Below are positions 8,741 through 17,793 of a DNA stretch of 64,000 nucleotides, in pieces; positions within the stretch are counted from its first letter, which is position 1; every line of letters starts with the position of its first letter. The stretch covers positions 76,597-140,596 of the forward strand of contig CAWKIA010000027.1 of NCBI GenBank assembly GCA_963849635.1, read 5' to 3'. The position numbers and the translations under genes are program-made. The stretch is from CAVRUD01 sp963849635 (GTDB lineage Bacteria; Chloroflexota; Chloroflexia; Thermomicrobiales; UBA6265). The notes beneath the pieces were generated by a model. The model saw only the letters and a program-made list of their open reading frames with translations, ran no database searches and was not told where the DNA came from.

Positions 8741-9964
8741 CTAGCGGGGAGAGAGCGTCACGAGTAGGAACGTGACCGGGGCGGAAGACTCGTTGCGGTA
8801 GGACGTGGAAGCTCCAGCTCCGGACACCGAGAGGCCGAACCCCTGGAATACCTCGGCGAAGGAGTCGGCGGACGTCGCGTGGCCGCCGGGATCTCGCAGC
8901 CATGCGGTGACCGTGTCCCCGGTTACCGTGGCGGTGAGCGTGCCAGCTTCGACCACGACGAATTCCGCGGCGCCCGCCTCGTGGGGCGAGAGGCGCATGC
9001 CCGGAGCCAGGGTCACTGTGGCCATTTGGGCCGTGAGCTCGTCCGTCGACAGCAATACCCCGACTGTCCCATTTCCGGCCAAACTACGGACCGCGACGCC
9101 ATCGTCTGTATCCATCAAACTGGTATCCAACCCCGGAGTCGGCGAGTGGGTTGGCTGGGCGAGACTGAGCAGGAGGAAGACCGCCTGTGCATCCGTTCGG
9201 TTGCTGAGCGCTATGTCCATTTTCTCGGTGATGACGAGCGCGCTGCCCGGTCCAAGCATCCGAACTGAGGCCGGTGAGGATGGGCCCCCGGCATCACTGG
9301 CACCGATTGTGAGTTCGCCGGACTCGACCGAAACGATCGCAGGATCCCGTCGATCCAACACTGCGCCACTCACACCGGGGGCAACGGTGACGCGGCGCAG
9401 GGAAGGGTACGCGGTGCCACGCGATGGCGCCGTCATCCCCTCCAAGAACAGCAGGGAGAAGGAAGCATATCCGATCTGGCCGCCCCAGCGTTCGGCGATC
9501 CGGTCTCCTTCGATCCGGAAGAGCTCTGTTTTGGGCCACGGCAGCGATCCGGCAAGTGGAATGCCTAAGATGGAACCGTCGGCGTCGCCGGTGAGGGTGA
9601 TCTCGGCGATGGCACGATCTCCCTGGGCGGTCACGTCTGCGGGGACGAGACGGAGCATAGGATGGGTCGTGCGCAGGGCGGTAAGGTACCCGAAGAGTCC
9701 GTCGCGGTTGCCGAGGGAGCCCGGGGTGTCGACGTGGTCGACGAATCCCGGGTCGACGACGTCACGGAGGGCGGCATCATCGCCGGTGCGGAAGAGGAGA
9801 TCGATCGCGTCGTAGAATCTCCAGACGATAGGCGCCACACGTTGAGAAAGCGCGGTCTCCTCTCCGATCGGGTCCAGCGGAGCAATGAGGGTGTACGCCT
9901 GGCCGAGCCATGCCCCGGTGATCAGGGCGAGGGCGCAAACGCAGGGAGCGATGAGCCTGCGCAT
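8741..9964 (-). CDS. Membrane-anchored SnoaL-like plus cupin protein (paralogue 1 of 3)
   Basis: A 407-residue protein. Residues 1-25 (RRLIAPCVCALALITGAW) form a signal anchor. Residues 40-190 resemble a SnoaL/NTF2-like domain: FYDAIDLLFRTGDDAALRDV, FVDHVDTPG, LRLVPADVTAQGDRAIAEI, RIEGDRIAERWG. Two cupin-like beta domains follow (about 190-290 with IVSVESGELTI, and 300-405 with LAPGMRLSPHEAGAAEFVVV and EAGTLTATVTG). Paralogues lie at 31833-33179 and 40124-41515. A secreted cupin gene lies just upstream, as for the 31833 copy. SnoaL domains bind small hydrophobic molecules and cupins many ligands; no activity can be assigned. The His pair typical of metal-binding cupins is weak. Confidence 0.75.
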   Translation of the reverse strand: MRRLIAPCVCALALITGAWLGQAYTLIAPLDPIGEETALSQRVAPIVWRFYDAIDLLFRTGDDAALRDVVDPGFVDHVDTPGSLGNRDGLFGYLTALRTTHPMLRLVPADVTAQGDRAIAEITLTGDADGSILGIPLAGSLPWPKTELFRIEGDRIAERWGGQIGYASFSLLFLEGMTAPSRGTAYPSLRRVTVAPGVSGAVLDRRDPAIVSVESGELTIGASDAGGPSSPASVRMLGPGSALVITEKMDIALSNRTDAQAVFLLLSLAQPTHSPTPGLDTSLMDTDDGVAVRSLAGNGTVGVLLSTDELTAQMATVTLAPGMRLSPHEAGAAEFVVVEAGTLTATVTGDTVTAWLRDPGGHATSADSFAEVFQGFGLSVSGAGASTSYRNESSAPVTFLLVTLSPR

Positions 9965-10110
9965 TGGAGGTTCTTCCAGTGGTGGGCGCGATCGACAGTC
10001 GGCGAGAGAGGGAGGGCCGGTCGATGGGTGGTCGACGGCAGAGCGCGGCCTCCGCCCTCCCTGCCCACATAGAGACTGAACCCTGTCGTCAGCCTTGTCG
10101 TCGCTGTCGT

Positions 10111-10824
10111 CTATTCGACGTGGACCATTCCCGGACCGAGCGTCAGCACGTAGACATCAATCGGCTGCTTGCCGCGGTTGATCTCGTCACCGCTCAACGA
10201 GAACGCCTGGGACCGCTCGACGGTGGCGAGCACGGTGACGATTGGGTCGGGCGGAAGTGCGAACCGTTCTGCTGGTTCGATCCGTGTCCGGGCGAGCGTC
10301 AGCGTTAGCGGCGTCGGAGGGGGTACGGTGACAAGACGGACGAGGATCGCCTGTTCGATCCCGGTCTCCGCCGTCGTTCGGGCGTTCTCAGCACTGAACA
10401 GGGTCAGGGTCGTTGCGGGCGTCGCACCTACGTTGCGGATCGTCGCGTGGCCATTCATCGAAATGATCAGCGCATCCCCGGTCGCGGCGTCGTTGTCGTC
10501 GCAGGTCGTCGACTCCGTCTCGCCCGAACAGACGATATGCGGCAAGGAATTGATGCCATCCGCGGCGACGACAACACTGCCCGATTCCACGAGCATCACA
10601 GTCGGCCCCTCGCCGGCATCAAGGCTCAACTCGCCGCCAGGCAGGAAGGTGGAACGAATGATGCCGAGAATCACGGGATGATCGGGAGGCAACTCGTCTA
10701 CGGTGACCTGGAACAACGGCGCCGATGCGGACGGTGTGCCGGTCGGAAGAGCGGCGTGGACGACACCCGTCGGTAGTGCCAGGATCGTTGCGATGAGGGA
10801 TAGCGTCAGGGCGTACCTTCGCAT
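10111..10824 (-). CDS. Secreted cupin-like protein
   Basis: The ATG at 10824 is preferred over an upstream ATG because GGAGGG lies 8 nt before it and it begins a clean signal peptide (RRYALTLSLIATILALP, cleavage near VVHAALP). The mature part (about 210 residues) has cupin-like strands: STFLPGGELSLDAGEG, VMLVESGSVVVAADG, DALIISMNGHATIRNVG. It holds two Cys (CSGETESTTC) that could form a disulfide. It sits 146 bp upstream of the SnoaL/cupin gene on the same strand and 48 bp downstream of the ScyD-like gene, so the three probably form one transcript. The function is unknown. Confidence 0.7.
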   Translation of the reverse strand: MRRYALTLSLIATILALPTGVVHAALPTGTPSASAPLFQVTVDELPPDHPVILGIIRSTFLPGGELSLDAGEGPTVMLVESGSVVVAADGINSLPHIVCSGETESTTCDDNDAATGDALIISMNGHATIRNVGATPATTLTLFSAENARTTAETGIEQAILVRLVTVPPPTPLTLTLARTRIEPAERFALPPDPIVTVLATVERSQAFSLSGDEINRGKQPIDVYVLTLGPGMVHVE

Positions 10825-10872
10825 GGGCGGGACCCTCCGGAGAGCCTGAGGGGACATCGGGGCGCGGTCCGG

Positions 10873-12030
10873 TTATGCGCCAGTCCTGTCATGACAGGTG
10901 GGTGTCGAATCCTCTTGCCCGGCGAGTGAGATCGGCAGTTCTGCGGTGAGATCGATCCGCACGAGCGAACCTAGGCCGACCCCATCACCATCGGCGAAGG
11001 CCGGTAGGGTGAGATAGAGCGCTCCGTCCGGTCCGAAACCGATATGGGAGGGGTAATCGGCGTCGGTGAGCACCTCTTCGTAGCTGTCGGACCCCGTCAT
11101 GCGGACAACGCGGCCGCTCGAAGGCCGCGCGTACGGCGGATCGTCGAGGTTACCGGTCGCCATCTCGGCAGCATAGAGGGCGCCGTCGGGACCGACCGCG
11201 ATGTCGGTGACGGCGGTCAAGCCCGTCCAGTAGTCGGTAACGGTGCCGTCCGGGGCGACGTGGACTACTTTGGACCCACCGTCGACGTACGGGACGGCCG
11301 TCAGGAAGCCGAGGAAGGCGCCGCCTTCTGGAGCCAATGCCAACCCGGTCGGGACCATGTGCCCCTCGGAGACGTCGGCGATCAGGGAGACATCGCCTTC
11401 TGGGGTTACGGTCACGAGGCGGCCCCCGACGGCCTCACTGAGCCAAAGGCGTTCGCCGTCGGATTCCATGTCGAAGAAGGAGCCGCTGGGGTTGTAGTCC
11501 GGCGGGGTGAAGACGGGCGGGTTGGCGACGGACCACGCGGAAAGGTCGGCAACAACGGTCACCGTTCCATCCTCCTCCAGCCGTAGGACAGCGGTCGGCT
11601 GGTCGGGGTTGCCGAAGTCGATCCCGCCGCCGGCGGAGAGGACGTAGAGCTGACCGCCGAGAAACGCGACGGCATGGGCGCCCCAGATCCATCCCGCGTC
11701 GCGCCAGTTTCCAGAAGGAAGGTCACGAATCAGTGGAACCGCGCATCCGTTCTTGAGGGCAGCGACCCAGGAGGTCGGACCGCCGTAGACGCCGATCTCG
11801 GCGCCGTCGATGGTGGCGGGTGTTTCCCCACCCGTGCCGGCCAGGGATAAATAGACCGAGCCATCCGGCCCCCAGATAAATCCCCGCGGGTTTGTCAGAC
11901 CGGAGGCAACGGTAGTCACCGCTTCGCGTGGCGCCGCCGGCATCGCAACCTGGGCGAACGCGGTTGTGGACGACCAGGACATCGAGAGGAGGAGCACGGC
12001 TAGAACGACAGGCAATCGAAACAGGGTCAT
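10873..12030 (-). CDS. ScyD/ScyE-like secreted beta-propeller protein
   Basis: The ATG at 12030 follows GGAGAAGG at 4-nt spacing and begins a signal peptide (LFRLPVVLAVLLLSM, cleavage near AFAQVAMP). The 385-residue protein has repeated propeller blades of the NHL/SMP-30 kind: NPRGFIWGPDGSVYLSLAG, GAHAVAFLGGQLYVLSAGG, LRLEEDGTVTVVADL, PTGLALAPEGGAFLGFL, VTDIAVGPDGALYAAE and HIGFGPDGALYLTLPAF. This matches the ScyD/ScyE family named after scytonemin-cluster proteins of unknown role. It likely acts outside the membrane as a binding propeller. It heads a likely three-gene transcript with the cupin and SnoaL/cupin genes and is divergent from the LuxR-STAND gene at 12229. Confidence 0.8.
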   Translation of the reverse strand: MTLFRLPVVLAVLLLSMSWSSTTAFAQVAMPAAPREAVTTVASGLTNPRGFIWGPDGSVYLSLAGTGGETPATIDGAEIGVYGGPTSWVAALKNGCAVPLIRDLPSGNWRDAGWIWGAHAVAFLGGQLYVLSAGGGIDFGNPDQPTAVLRLEEDGTVTVVADLSAWSVANPPVFTPPDYNPSGSFFDMESDGERLWLSEAVGGRLVTVTPEGDVSLIADVSEGHMVPTGLALAPEGGAFLGFLTAVPYVDGGSKVVHVAPDGTVTDYWTGLTAVTDIAVGPDGALYAAEMATGNLDDPPYARPSSGRVVRMTGSDSYEEVLTDADYPSHIGFGPDGALYLTLPAFADGDGVGLGSLVRIDLTAELPISLAGQEDSTPTCHDRTGA

Positions 12031-12099
12031 CGATCCTTCTCCATGGATGGGAAAACGCACGGAAGTCGCCGCGGGAGCAGGCATCCATGGTCGATTCGA

Positions 12100-12129
12100 T
12101 TGACTGCATGCACATCCGTACAATGTACT
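12100..12129 (+). promoter_or_regulatory. Possible promoter/operator in the divergent 12031-12228 spacer
   Basis: TTGACT (12100-12105) is followed after 18 nt by TGTACT (12124-12129), which overlaps a perfect palindrome GTACAATGTAC (12118-12128). The spacer separates the ScyD-like operon from the LuxR-STAND gene, so a shared operator is plausible. The match to consensus is weak. Confidence 0.3.
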
Positions 12130-12228
12130 GACCACGGTACCGAATTCTGCTCGATGCCGGGACGCCCGGGAAACAGTCTGGGCCGCTGTAGGTCTCGGCA
12201 GCGTGGCTATCGCATCGAGGAGCCTGTC

Positions 12229-14622
12229 GTGGCACCGACATCGAGGCCGAAGCCAACCGGCGAACTGCCCTTTGCGCGCACGCCGTTGGTTGGCCGCATC
12301 ACGGAACTCGCGACTGCGCGAACACTCCTGCTAGACGACGCCGCGCCGATCGTAACGATCACAGGGCCAGGCGGCGTCGGCAAAACGCGGCTGGCGCTGG
12401 CGGTCGCGCGCGATATCGCGACCGCGTTCGACGACGGCATCTACTTTGCCGATCTCACCCCTGTGCGAGAGCCCTCCCTGGTCTTGCCCGCCATCGCCCA
12501 GGTCCTCGGTGTGCGCCCGAGGGGGGATCAGGTTCCATTAGCTGCGGTTTCCGCGTTCTTGAAATCACAGCAGGTTCTGCTCGTGCTCGACAATTTCGAG
12601 CAGGTCCTGTCGGCAGCCCCCGAGATCGCGGCGCTGCTCGCCTCGTGTCCCGCGCTGCAGGTGCTGGTCACAAGCCGGGCGCCACTGCGTATCCGGGGGG
12701 AGCATCTGTTGCCGGTGCCGCCCCTCCCCTTGCCGCCGGGTGATGTCGTCTCGGCCATCGACGCCCTTGGGGGGATCGACGCGGTCACGCTGTTTGCCCA
12801 ACGATCGCGGGCCGCCAACCCACGGTTTGCGCTCACCGAAGCGAATGCGGCGACCGTGGCGGATATCTGCCGGCGGACCGACGGGCTGCCGTTGGCCATC
12901 GAACTCGCGGCCGCCCGGCTGCGCCACCTTTCCGTCGAAGAACTCAGGAAACGTCTGGAACATCGACTAGGGATCCTGGCCGACGGTGACCATGATGCGC
13001 CCGCCCGTCAGCGCACCCTGCGTGACACGATTGCCTGGAGTTACGACCTTCTCACGAACGTTGAGCAATCGCTCTTCTGGCGGTGTGCGGTGTTCGTCGG
13101 CGGGTTTGATCTAAACGCCGCAGTGGCAGTGGCAGACAGCAGTGCGGAAACAACGGCAGTCCTGCTGAGCGCACTCGTCGATCACAACCTCGTACAGCGG
13201 TACGAGCAACTCGACGGAACCGTCCGGTTTGGCCTGCTTGAAACCGTGCGCGAGTTTGCCGAGGAGCGCCTCACACAGTCAGGCGAGGAATCTTCGGCGC
13301 GGAGCGCCCACGCGGCGTACTTCTTCGGCGTTGCCGGGCGGGTCGAGGACGACGTGTACGATGCGAACCCCCGTCGGGCGCTGGACACCCTCGAAGTGGA
13401 GTACCCCAATTGCCGGGCATCGCTCCGGCGCTTTGCTTCCTGTCGAGACGCCGACAGCGAACTCTGGTTGGCGTCGCTGATGGCCGAGTATTGGCAGAAC
13501 CGCGGGCGACTCCTGGAAGGAATCTCCTACCTGTCTGACGCGCTCGAACGCGGTCAGCATGCGGCGCCGATACCTCGCGCCAAAGCGATGATCGACCTCT
13601 CCCTCATGGTGCGTGAACTTGGCGACTGCGCCCGTGCCCTCGACCTCGTTGCCGAAGCGGAGCGGCTGGCGCGCACCGGATCGGACGAGGGCCGGCTGGC
13701 ACAGGTGCTCTACGTCCGAGCGTGGAACATCGGTTCCTGCCTCCAGGCCTGGCGTGACGTAATTCCGCTCCTGGAAGAAGCGCAGGAACGTATCGACGCT
13801 GTCGCTGGCGAACCACATTCGCCGTTGGGTACGGCCACATTCGGCGACCTCGGTTGGGCGTTCACGTGGCACGGCGAGGCAGCACGCGGACGGGAGATGA
13901 TCGAGACGGCGTTGGCCATCAGCAGAGTGAACGACCGCCATTTTGCCGTCTCCAGGATCCTGATACGCCTTGGATTCCTGGATCAGGAAGTAGGCGACGC
14001 TCTTGCCGCGGCCGACCGTTATCGAGAGGCCCTGGAGATCATCCGGAGATCCGGGTTTCCCCTACGGGCAGCTCACCCGCTGGCTGGTCTAGCGGGTCTC
14101 GCCATGAACCGGGGAGAGCCTGAGCTGACGGCGTATGTGCTAGGGATGATCGACGCGGTCTGGCAGCAGACCGGCGCTCCGTCGTCTGCTCCGCGGCTAG
14201 AGGTGTGGCAGGCGATCGCGGACCGCGCGAGGACCTACGCGCTTGCCGACCTCGGCGCGCAGAAACTCGCGGCCGGGGTCGCGGCGGGTCGCGCCCTAAC
14301 CGTCGAGGCGGCGATCTCCGAAGCGATATCCATTGCGGGGGCCATCGGCGCCGGCGAGACAGCTGTACCGCCTGCTGTTCTTGCCTCGCACCAAATCGCC
14401 CCACCGTCGGACCGCACTTCGCGTCCACCAGAGGACCTGAGCCGCCGGGAGCGAGAGGTGCTAACCCTGCTAGTGCAGCGCTGGACGGCTCCAGAGATAG
14501 CGGACCGGTTATCCCTCTCAACACGCACCATCGAGAGCCACGTTGCCAGCATCTACAACAAACTCGGCGTCAGCTCTCGCCGCGACGCTATCACCGCCGC
14601 GGTCGGTCACGGCCTGGTCTAG
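12229..14622 (+). CDS. LuxR-family STAND regulator (NB-ARC, TPR, LuxR HTH), intact
   Basis: A GTG at 12229 with an upstream GAGGAG gives 797 residues. NB-ARC: LVGRITELATAR (20-31), Walker A GPGGVGKT (46-53), Walker B LLVLDNFEQ, LVTSRAPLRIRGEH, GLPLAIELAAAR. A winged helix follows (RTLRDTIAWSYDLL, CAVFVGGF), then helical TPR-like repeats through about residue 700. The C-terminus is a complete LuxR helix-turn-helix: LSRREREVLTLLVQRWTAPE, IADRLSLSTRTIESHVASIY, NKLGVSSRRDAITAAV. This architecture (as in MalT-like and AfsR-like STAND proteins) is expected to bind DNA after ligand-driven, ATP-dependent oligomerisation. It is divergent from the ScyD operon, a possible target. No frameshift, unlike several paralogues here. 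Confidence 0.9.
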   Translation: MAPTSRPKPTGELPFARTPLVGRITELATARTLLLDDAAPIVTITGPGGVGKTRLALAVARDIATAFDDGIYFADLTPVREPSLVLPAIAQVLGVRPRGDQVPLAAVSAFLKSQQVLLVLDNFEQVLSAAPEIAALLASCPALQVLVTSRAPLRIRGEHLLPVPPLPLPPGDVVSAIDALGGIDAVTLFAQRSRAANPRFALTEANAATVADICRRTDGLPLAIELAAARLRHLSVEELRKRLEHRLGILADGDHDAPARQRTLRDTIAWSYDLLTNVEQSLFWRCAVFVGGFDLNAAVAVADSSAETTAVLLSALVDHNLVQRYEQLDGTVRFGLLETVREFAEERLTQSGEESSARSAHAAYFFGVAGRVEDDVYDANPRRALDTLEVEYPNCRASLRRFASCRDADSELWLASLMAEYWQNRGRLLEGISYLSDALERGQHAAPIPRAKAMIDLSLMVRELGDCARALDLVAEAERLARTGSDEGRLAQVLYVRAWNIGSCLQAWRDVIPLLEEAQERIDAVAGEPHSPLGTATFGDLGWAFTWHGEAARGREMIETALAISRVNDRHFAVSRILIRLGFLDQEVGDALAAADRYREALEIIRRSGFPLRAAHPLAGLAGLAMNRGEPELTAYVLGMIDAVWQQTGAPSSAPRLEVWQAIADRARTYALADLGAQKLAAGVAAGRALTVEAAISEAISIAGAIGAGETAVPPAVLASHQIAPPSDRTSRPPEDLSRREREVLTLLVQRWTAPEIADRLSLSTRTIESHVASIYNKLGVSSRRDAITAAVGHGLV

Positions 14623-14687
14623 GTGGTCAAGCTCGATCCCAATGTTGGATGAAATCCAAGCGTTGCGATACCGCATTTGCGGGTCGA

Positions 14688-14868
14688 AGAAGCCGGAGAC
14701 GTACGCCAGCCGGGTGGGATGGAAGAGGACGAGGGCATCGAGGCCCCGGTCCTCCATCGCCTCTCGGACCTTCGCCACCCGGGCGTCGTACTCCGGCTGC
14801 TCGATCTTCCAGCCGAGCGTGGGGGTTGGGGTGCGCGCTTCCGTGTCTGAATGGTTCGCCGGAGCCAA
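14688..14868 (-). pseudogene. N-terminal fragment of the M24 creatinase-like gene
   Basis: From a TTG at 14868 the translation closely follows the first 61 residues of the M24 protein at 7283-8548 (GWKIEQPEYDARVAKVRE, MEDRGLDALVLFHPTR, AYVSGFF), with only a few substitutions. Similarity stops abruptly after AYVSGFF at about 14688 and the frame continues into unrelated sequence antisense to the end of the LuxR gene. The leader hairpin is copied too, but the ribosome site is degraded (GAGGAC instead of GAGGAGG). This is a recent partial duplicate that is probably not expressed. Confidence 0.85.
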
Positions 14869-14877
14869 GATGTTTCG

Positions 14878-14934
14878 TCCTCGGATGCGATGCCGGGTGC
14901 GGGAAGCCACCCGGCGCCGCACCGTATCCGAGGA
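14878..14934 (-). promoter_or_regulatory. Second copy of the M24 leader hairpin
   Basis: The outer stem TCCTCGGAT (14878-14886) pairs with ATCCGAGGA (14926-14934). The inner stem GCCGGGTG (14892-14899) pairs with CACCCGGC (14908-14915). Compared with the copy at 8555-8619, one inner base pair changed from C-G to T-A on both sides, so pairing is kept. The outer stem is shorter (9 instead of 13 bp). Confidence 0.7.
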
Positions 14935-15127
14935 TGGAGTGGTGTGGGCAGGTGAGTCCGACATGGGGTCGTGCCGCACGGGACTACCGAACTGATCACG
15001 GCACGACGAGTGACATAGTTAAGCATTGACACTGCCCGCGAGCGGCGTAGAGTCGAGCCACGCCCGCGATGCCAACGTGCTTCCCATCGTGGCGAGCGGT
15101 CGCGGGCCATGCGACAGGAGCACGCCC

Positions 15128-15658
15128 ATGGAACACACTCCCAAGGGCGCCGCAAGCGTGAGCGGCTACGGCGGCGCGACCATCGCTCACCTGTGGGAAC
15201 ACCCCGACCTCTGCCTGGCCATCTTCGGCGTTCAGTTCCACACCCCTGCAGGGCAAGAGCGCTACGGGGCGTCGGGCATCTCCGAGGAGATGGAGCCGGC
15301 GCTGGAGGCTGGGCGGAAGGAGGGGTTCCTCCACCAGGAGCGGCTGATGACGGAGGATGGCGCGGTCCTGCTGCAGTACTGGCGCTCGTGCGATGACCTC
15401 GATCGGTGGGCGCGACATTTGCCGCACATGGCGTGGTGGCGCTGGCTGCTGGAGAACGCCGGCGAAGACCTCTCCTTCTACCACGAGATCTACCGGGTCA
15501 AGACCGCCGAGGCGATCTACGAGCGGGGCTGCCGCCTCGTCGGCGCCGCCCGCATCGCGACCACCTCGACCGTCGTACCCGGTGAGGGCCAGTCGCGGCA
15601 GCGTCAGGAGCGGTTTGCAGAGGCGGCGGCCCGGGCGGAGGGCGCAAGCGCTGGGTAG
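15128..15658 (+). CDS. DUF4188 domain protein
   Basis: The ATG at 15128 follows AGGAG (15116-15120) by 7 nt. The 176-residue protein has motifs I recall from the DUF4188 family: LCLAIFGVQFHTPAG, EGFLHQERLMTEDGAVLLQY, WRSCDDLDRWARHLPHMAWW, FYHEIYRVKTAEAIYERG. The ferredoxin-like fold suggests relation to heme-degrading monooxygenases or aldoxime dehydratase-associated proteins, but no reaction is established. It ends 12 bp before the GH13 gene, whose ribosome site immediately follows this stop, so the two are very likely co-transcribed. No leader. Confidence 0.75.
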   Translation: MEHTPKGAASVSGYGGATIAHLWEHPDLCLAIFGVQFHTPAGQERYGASGISEEMEPALEAGRKEGFLHQERLMTEDGAVLLQYWRSCDDLDRWARHLPHMAWWRWLLENAGEDLSFYHEIYRVKTAEAIYERGCRLVGAARIATTSTVVPGEGQSRQRQERFAEAAARAEGASAG

Positions 15659-15670
15659 AGGAGGTGAATC

Positions 15671-17713
15671 GTGGGTTCGGATCTTTTGCGCCGCAAGGCG
15701 ACGCACTTTGTCCTGTGGCGCCCCCGGGACACGACGCCTCCGCCCGCGCTCGTCATCGGTCAGTTCGTGGCCGGCAACCCGCCGGACTTCGCCGGTGAGC
15801 GGCGCATTAACCTGGAGCGCTCGCCCGAGCACGCGGACCTCTGGCAGGTGCCGGCGGCTGACTGCAACCTTGTCGTTGGCCAGGTCTATCACTACTGGTT
15901 TGAGATCGCCGACAGCAACCCAGGCCGGACGTCCGGCCAACCCATCCGGGTCACCGATCCCACCGCCTGGACGGTCGACTGGCGCTTGAAGGCACCGCAG
16001 TTGCCGCCTCCCTACGACGGCGACGACCGTGACCCAGCCGCCGTGGTGCTCTGGTCCGGCTGCCATCTCCTCCCGTGCGACCCCGCCGGCGACGTCCCTG
16101 ACTGGGCCGGGGACACGTCGCTGGCGACCTTGCCGGCGAACAACCGCCTGGTCCTCTACGAGCTGCCGACGAACTGGGCGCGCAGCGGTCCGGCCGGTGA
16201 CACGGAGGTCGGGGTCGGCACCTTCCGCGACGTCGCCGCCCTCGTCGAGGACGGACTGGAAGGCGCCAACTTCGCGGGCGTGGCCGCGCTCGCGCCCGGT
16301 CGCGCCCACCTGGCCCAGCTCGGGGTCAACGGCCTGGAGCTCCTTCCCCCAGCCGACAGCTGGGTGAGCCGCGAGTGGGGCTACGCCACCAGCAACTACT
16401 TCGCCCCCGACTACGACCTCGGCTTCCCCGATGGACACGCCTCGCCCACCGCCTCGGCCGATCTCGCCGCGTTGGTCACCGCCTGCCACCGCCAGGGGAT
16501 GCGCTTCTTCGCCGACGTCGTGATGGCCTTCGCCACCCGGGCGCCCTACCAGAACGTCAATTTCCTCGACTTCCACGTTCAACCCGGGACCGGCGATCCC
16601 GAGGAGTTCAACCAGGGGCAGCGGCGGGAGCGTTTCGGGGGCGACCTGTTCAAGTACAACTTTCGGACCGACTCCTACGACCCGGTATCCGGCCAGCGCG
16701 CCGAGCTCGTTCCCGCCCGCCGGCTGATGCTGGCCCACCTCGATCGCTGGATGGAGGGCTTCCGGATCGACGGCGTCCGCATGGACAGCGTCGTCAACGT
16801 GGCCAACTGGGATTTCGTCGGTGAGTTCACCGCGCGCGCCCGGGAGGTCTGGCGGGAGCGCTGGGCGGGACAGGGGCATCCGGCCGCCGGCGCGGACAAG
16901 CACTTTCTGGTGGTGGGCGAGGAGCTGGCGATGCCGCTCGATCTGGTCCATCAGGGGCGGCTGGACGGCCTCTGGAACGAGCACTTCAAGCGGTTGGTGC
17001 GGCACGCGATCCTGGGCGAGCCGGCCGAGGGCGAGCCGAGCTTCGAGTGGACCGTCCGCAAGCTGATCGACTGCCGCCTCCTCGGCTTCCGGGACGGGAC
17101 CGAGGCGGTCAACTACGTCACGTCTCACGACGTCGAAGGGTTCCGCAACGAACGCCTCTTCGATTTCCTCGTCGCCAACGGCGTCGCGAACGCCGAGCGC
17201 CGCATCAAGCTCGCCTTCGTCTGCCTGCTGACGGCGGTCGGCATCCCGATGATCCTGGCCGGAGAGGAGTTCGCCGACCGGCACGACCTGCGGATCGTGC
17301 ACCCGGAGAAGCAGGTCGACCCGGTGAACTTCGACCGGATGGCCGACCCCTGGCGCCGGGATCTTTTCGCCTATGTCGCCCGGTTGGTCCGGCTGCGCAC
17401 CTCTCATCCGGCCCTGAGCGTCAACGATACCGCGTTCATCCACGCGGACTTTACCGAGGGGAAACGGGTCATCGCCTGGCGGCGCGGCCGTCCCGACGAT
17501 GGTCAAGCAGTGGTAGTGGTCGCCAACTTCTCCGATTGGGGCACCCGGGACCCGGACACCGCGGCGGCGGAGTACGTCGTGCCGGGCTGGCCAGCCGCCC
17601 CGCCGGGCCTGCACTGGCGCGAGGTCACGCAGGATCGCGACGTGCCGGCCGAGTGGGCGGGGCGGGAGCCGCTCTACCCCTGGGAGGCCAAGGTGTACGC
17701 ACTTGGCCCGTAG
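15671..17713 (+). CDS. Glycoside hydrolase family 13 (alpha-amylase superfamily) enzyme
   Basis: A GTG start at 15671 follows a near-perfect GAGGAGGTGA. The 680-residue protein has an N-terminal CBM48-like beta domain (about 10-110), a (beta/alpha)8 barrel (160-590) and a C-terminal beta domain. Catalytic regions are visible: GFRIDGVRMDSV with predicted nucleophile Asp367, VVGEEL with acid/base Glu417 or Glu418, and YVTSHDVEGF with Asp487. Region I reads DVVMAF at 282-287 instead of the usual DVVxNH, so the conserved Asn-His is missing. The N-terminal domain and length suggest a branching, debranching or trehalohydrolase-like enzyme acting on alpha-glucans in the cytoplasm; no signal peptide. 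Partnered with the DUF4188 gene. Confidence 0.85.
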   Translation: MGSDLLRRKATHFVLWRPRDTTPPPALVIGQFVAGNPPDFAGERRINLERSPEHADLWQVPAADCNLVVGQVYHYWFEIADSNPGRTSGQPIRVTDPTAWTVDWRLKAPQLPPPYDGDDRDPAAVVLWSGCHLLPCDPAGDVPDWAGDTSLATLPANNRLVLYELPTNWARSGPAGDTEVGVGTFRDVAALVEDGLEGANFAGVAALAPGRAHLAQLGVNGLELLPPADSWVSREWGYATSNYFAPDYDLGFPDGHASPTASADLAALVTACHRQGMRFFADVVMAFATRAPYQNVNFLDFHVQPGTGDPEEFNQGQRRERFGGDLFKYNFRTDSYDPVSGQRAELVPARRLMLAHLDRWMEGFRIDGVRMDSVVNVANWDFVGEFTARAREVWRERWAGQGHPAAGADKHFLVVGEELAMPLDLVHQGRLDGLWNEHFKRLVRHAILGEPAEGEPSFEWTVRKLIDCRLLGFRDGTEAVNYVTSHDVEGFRNERLFDFLVANGVANAERRIKLAFVCLLTAVGIPMILAGEEFADRHDLRIVHPEKQVDPVNFDRMADPWRRDLFAYVARLVRLRTSHPALSVNDTAFIHADFTEGKRVIAWRRGRPDDGQAVVVVANFSDWGTRDPDTAAAEYVVPGWPAAPPGLHWREVTQDRDVPAEWAGREPLYPWEAKVYALGP

Positions 17714-17738
17714 GGACGCCCGGGCGGCCCGAGCGTCC
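17714..17738 (+). terminator. Hairpin directly after the GH13 stop codon
   Basis: GGACGC (17714-17719) pairs with GCGTCC (17733-17738), with an inner CGGG/CCCG pair and a 3-nt loop. It begins right after the TAG. There is no T-run, so it may terminate weakly or stabilise the 3' end. Confidence 0.4.
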
Positions 17739-17793
17739 GGCGCGCATCCTGGTCCCGCTGACCGCGAGCAAGGGCTTGCGAGGCAAGAAGACG

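Noticed and set aside
7250..8767. Plus-strand open frame opposite the M24 gene
   Set aside because: No recognisable domain and low-complexity composition; the M24 protein is on the minus strand with a defined start.
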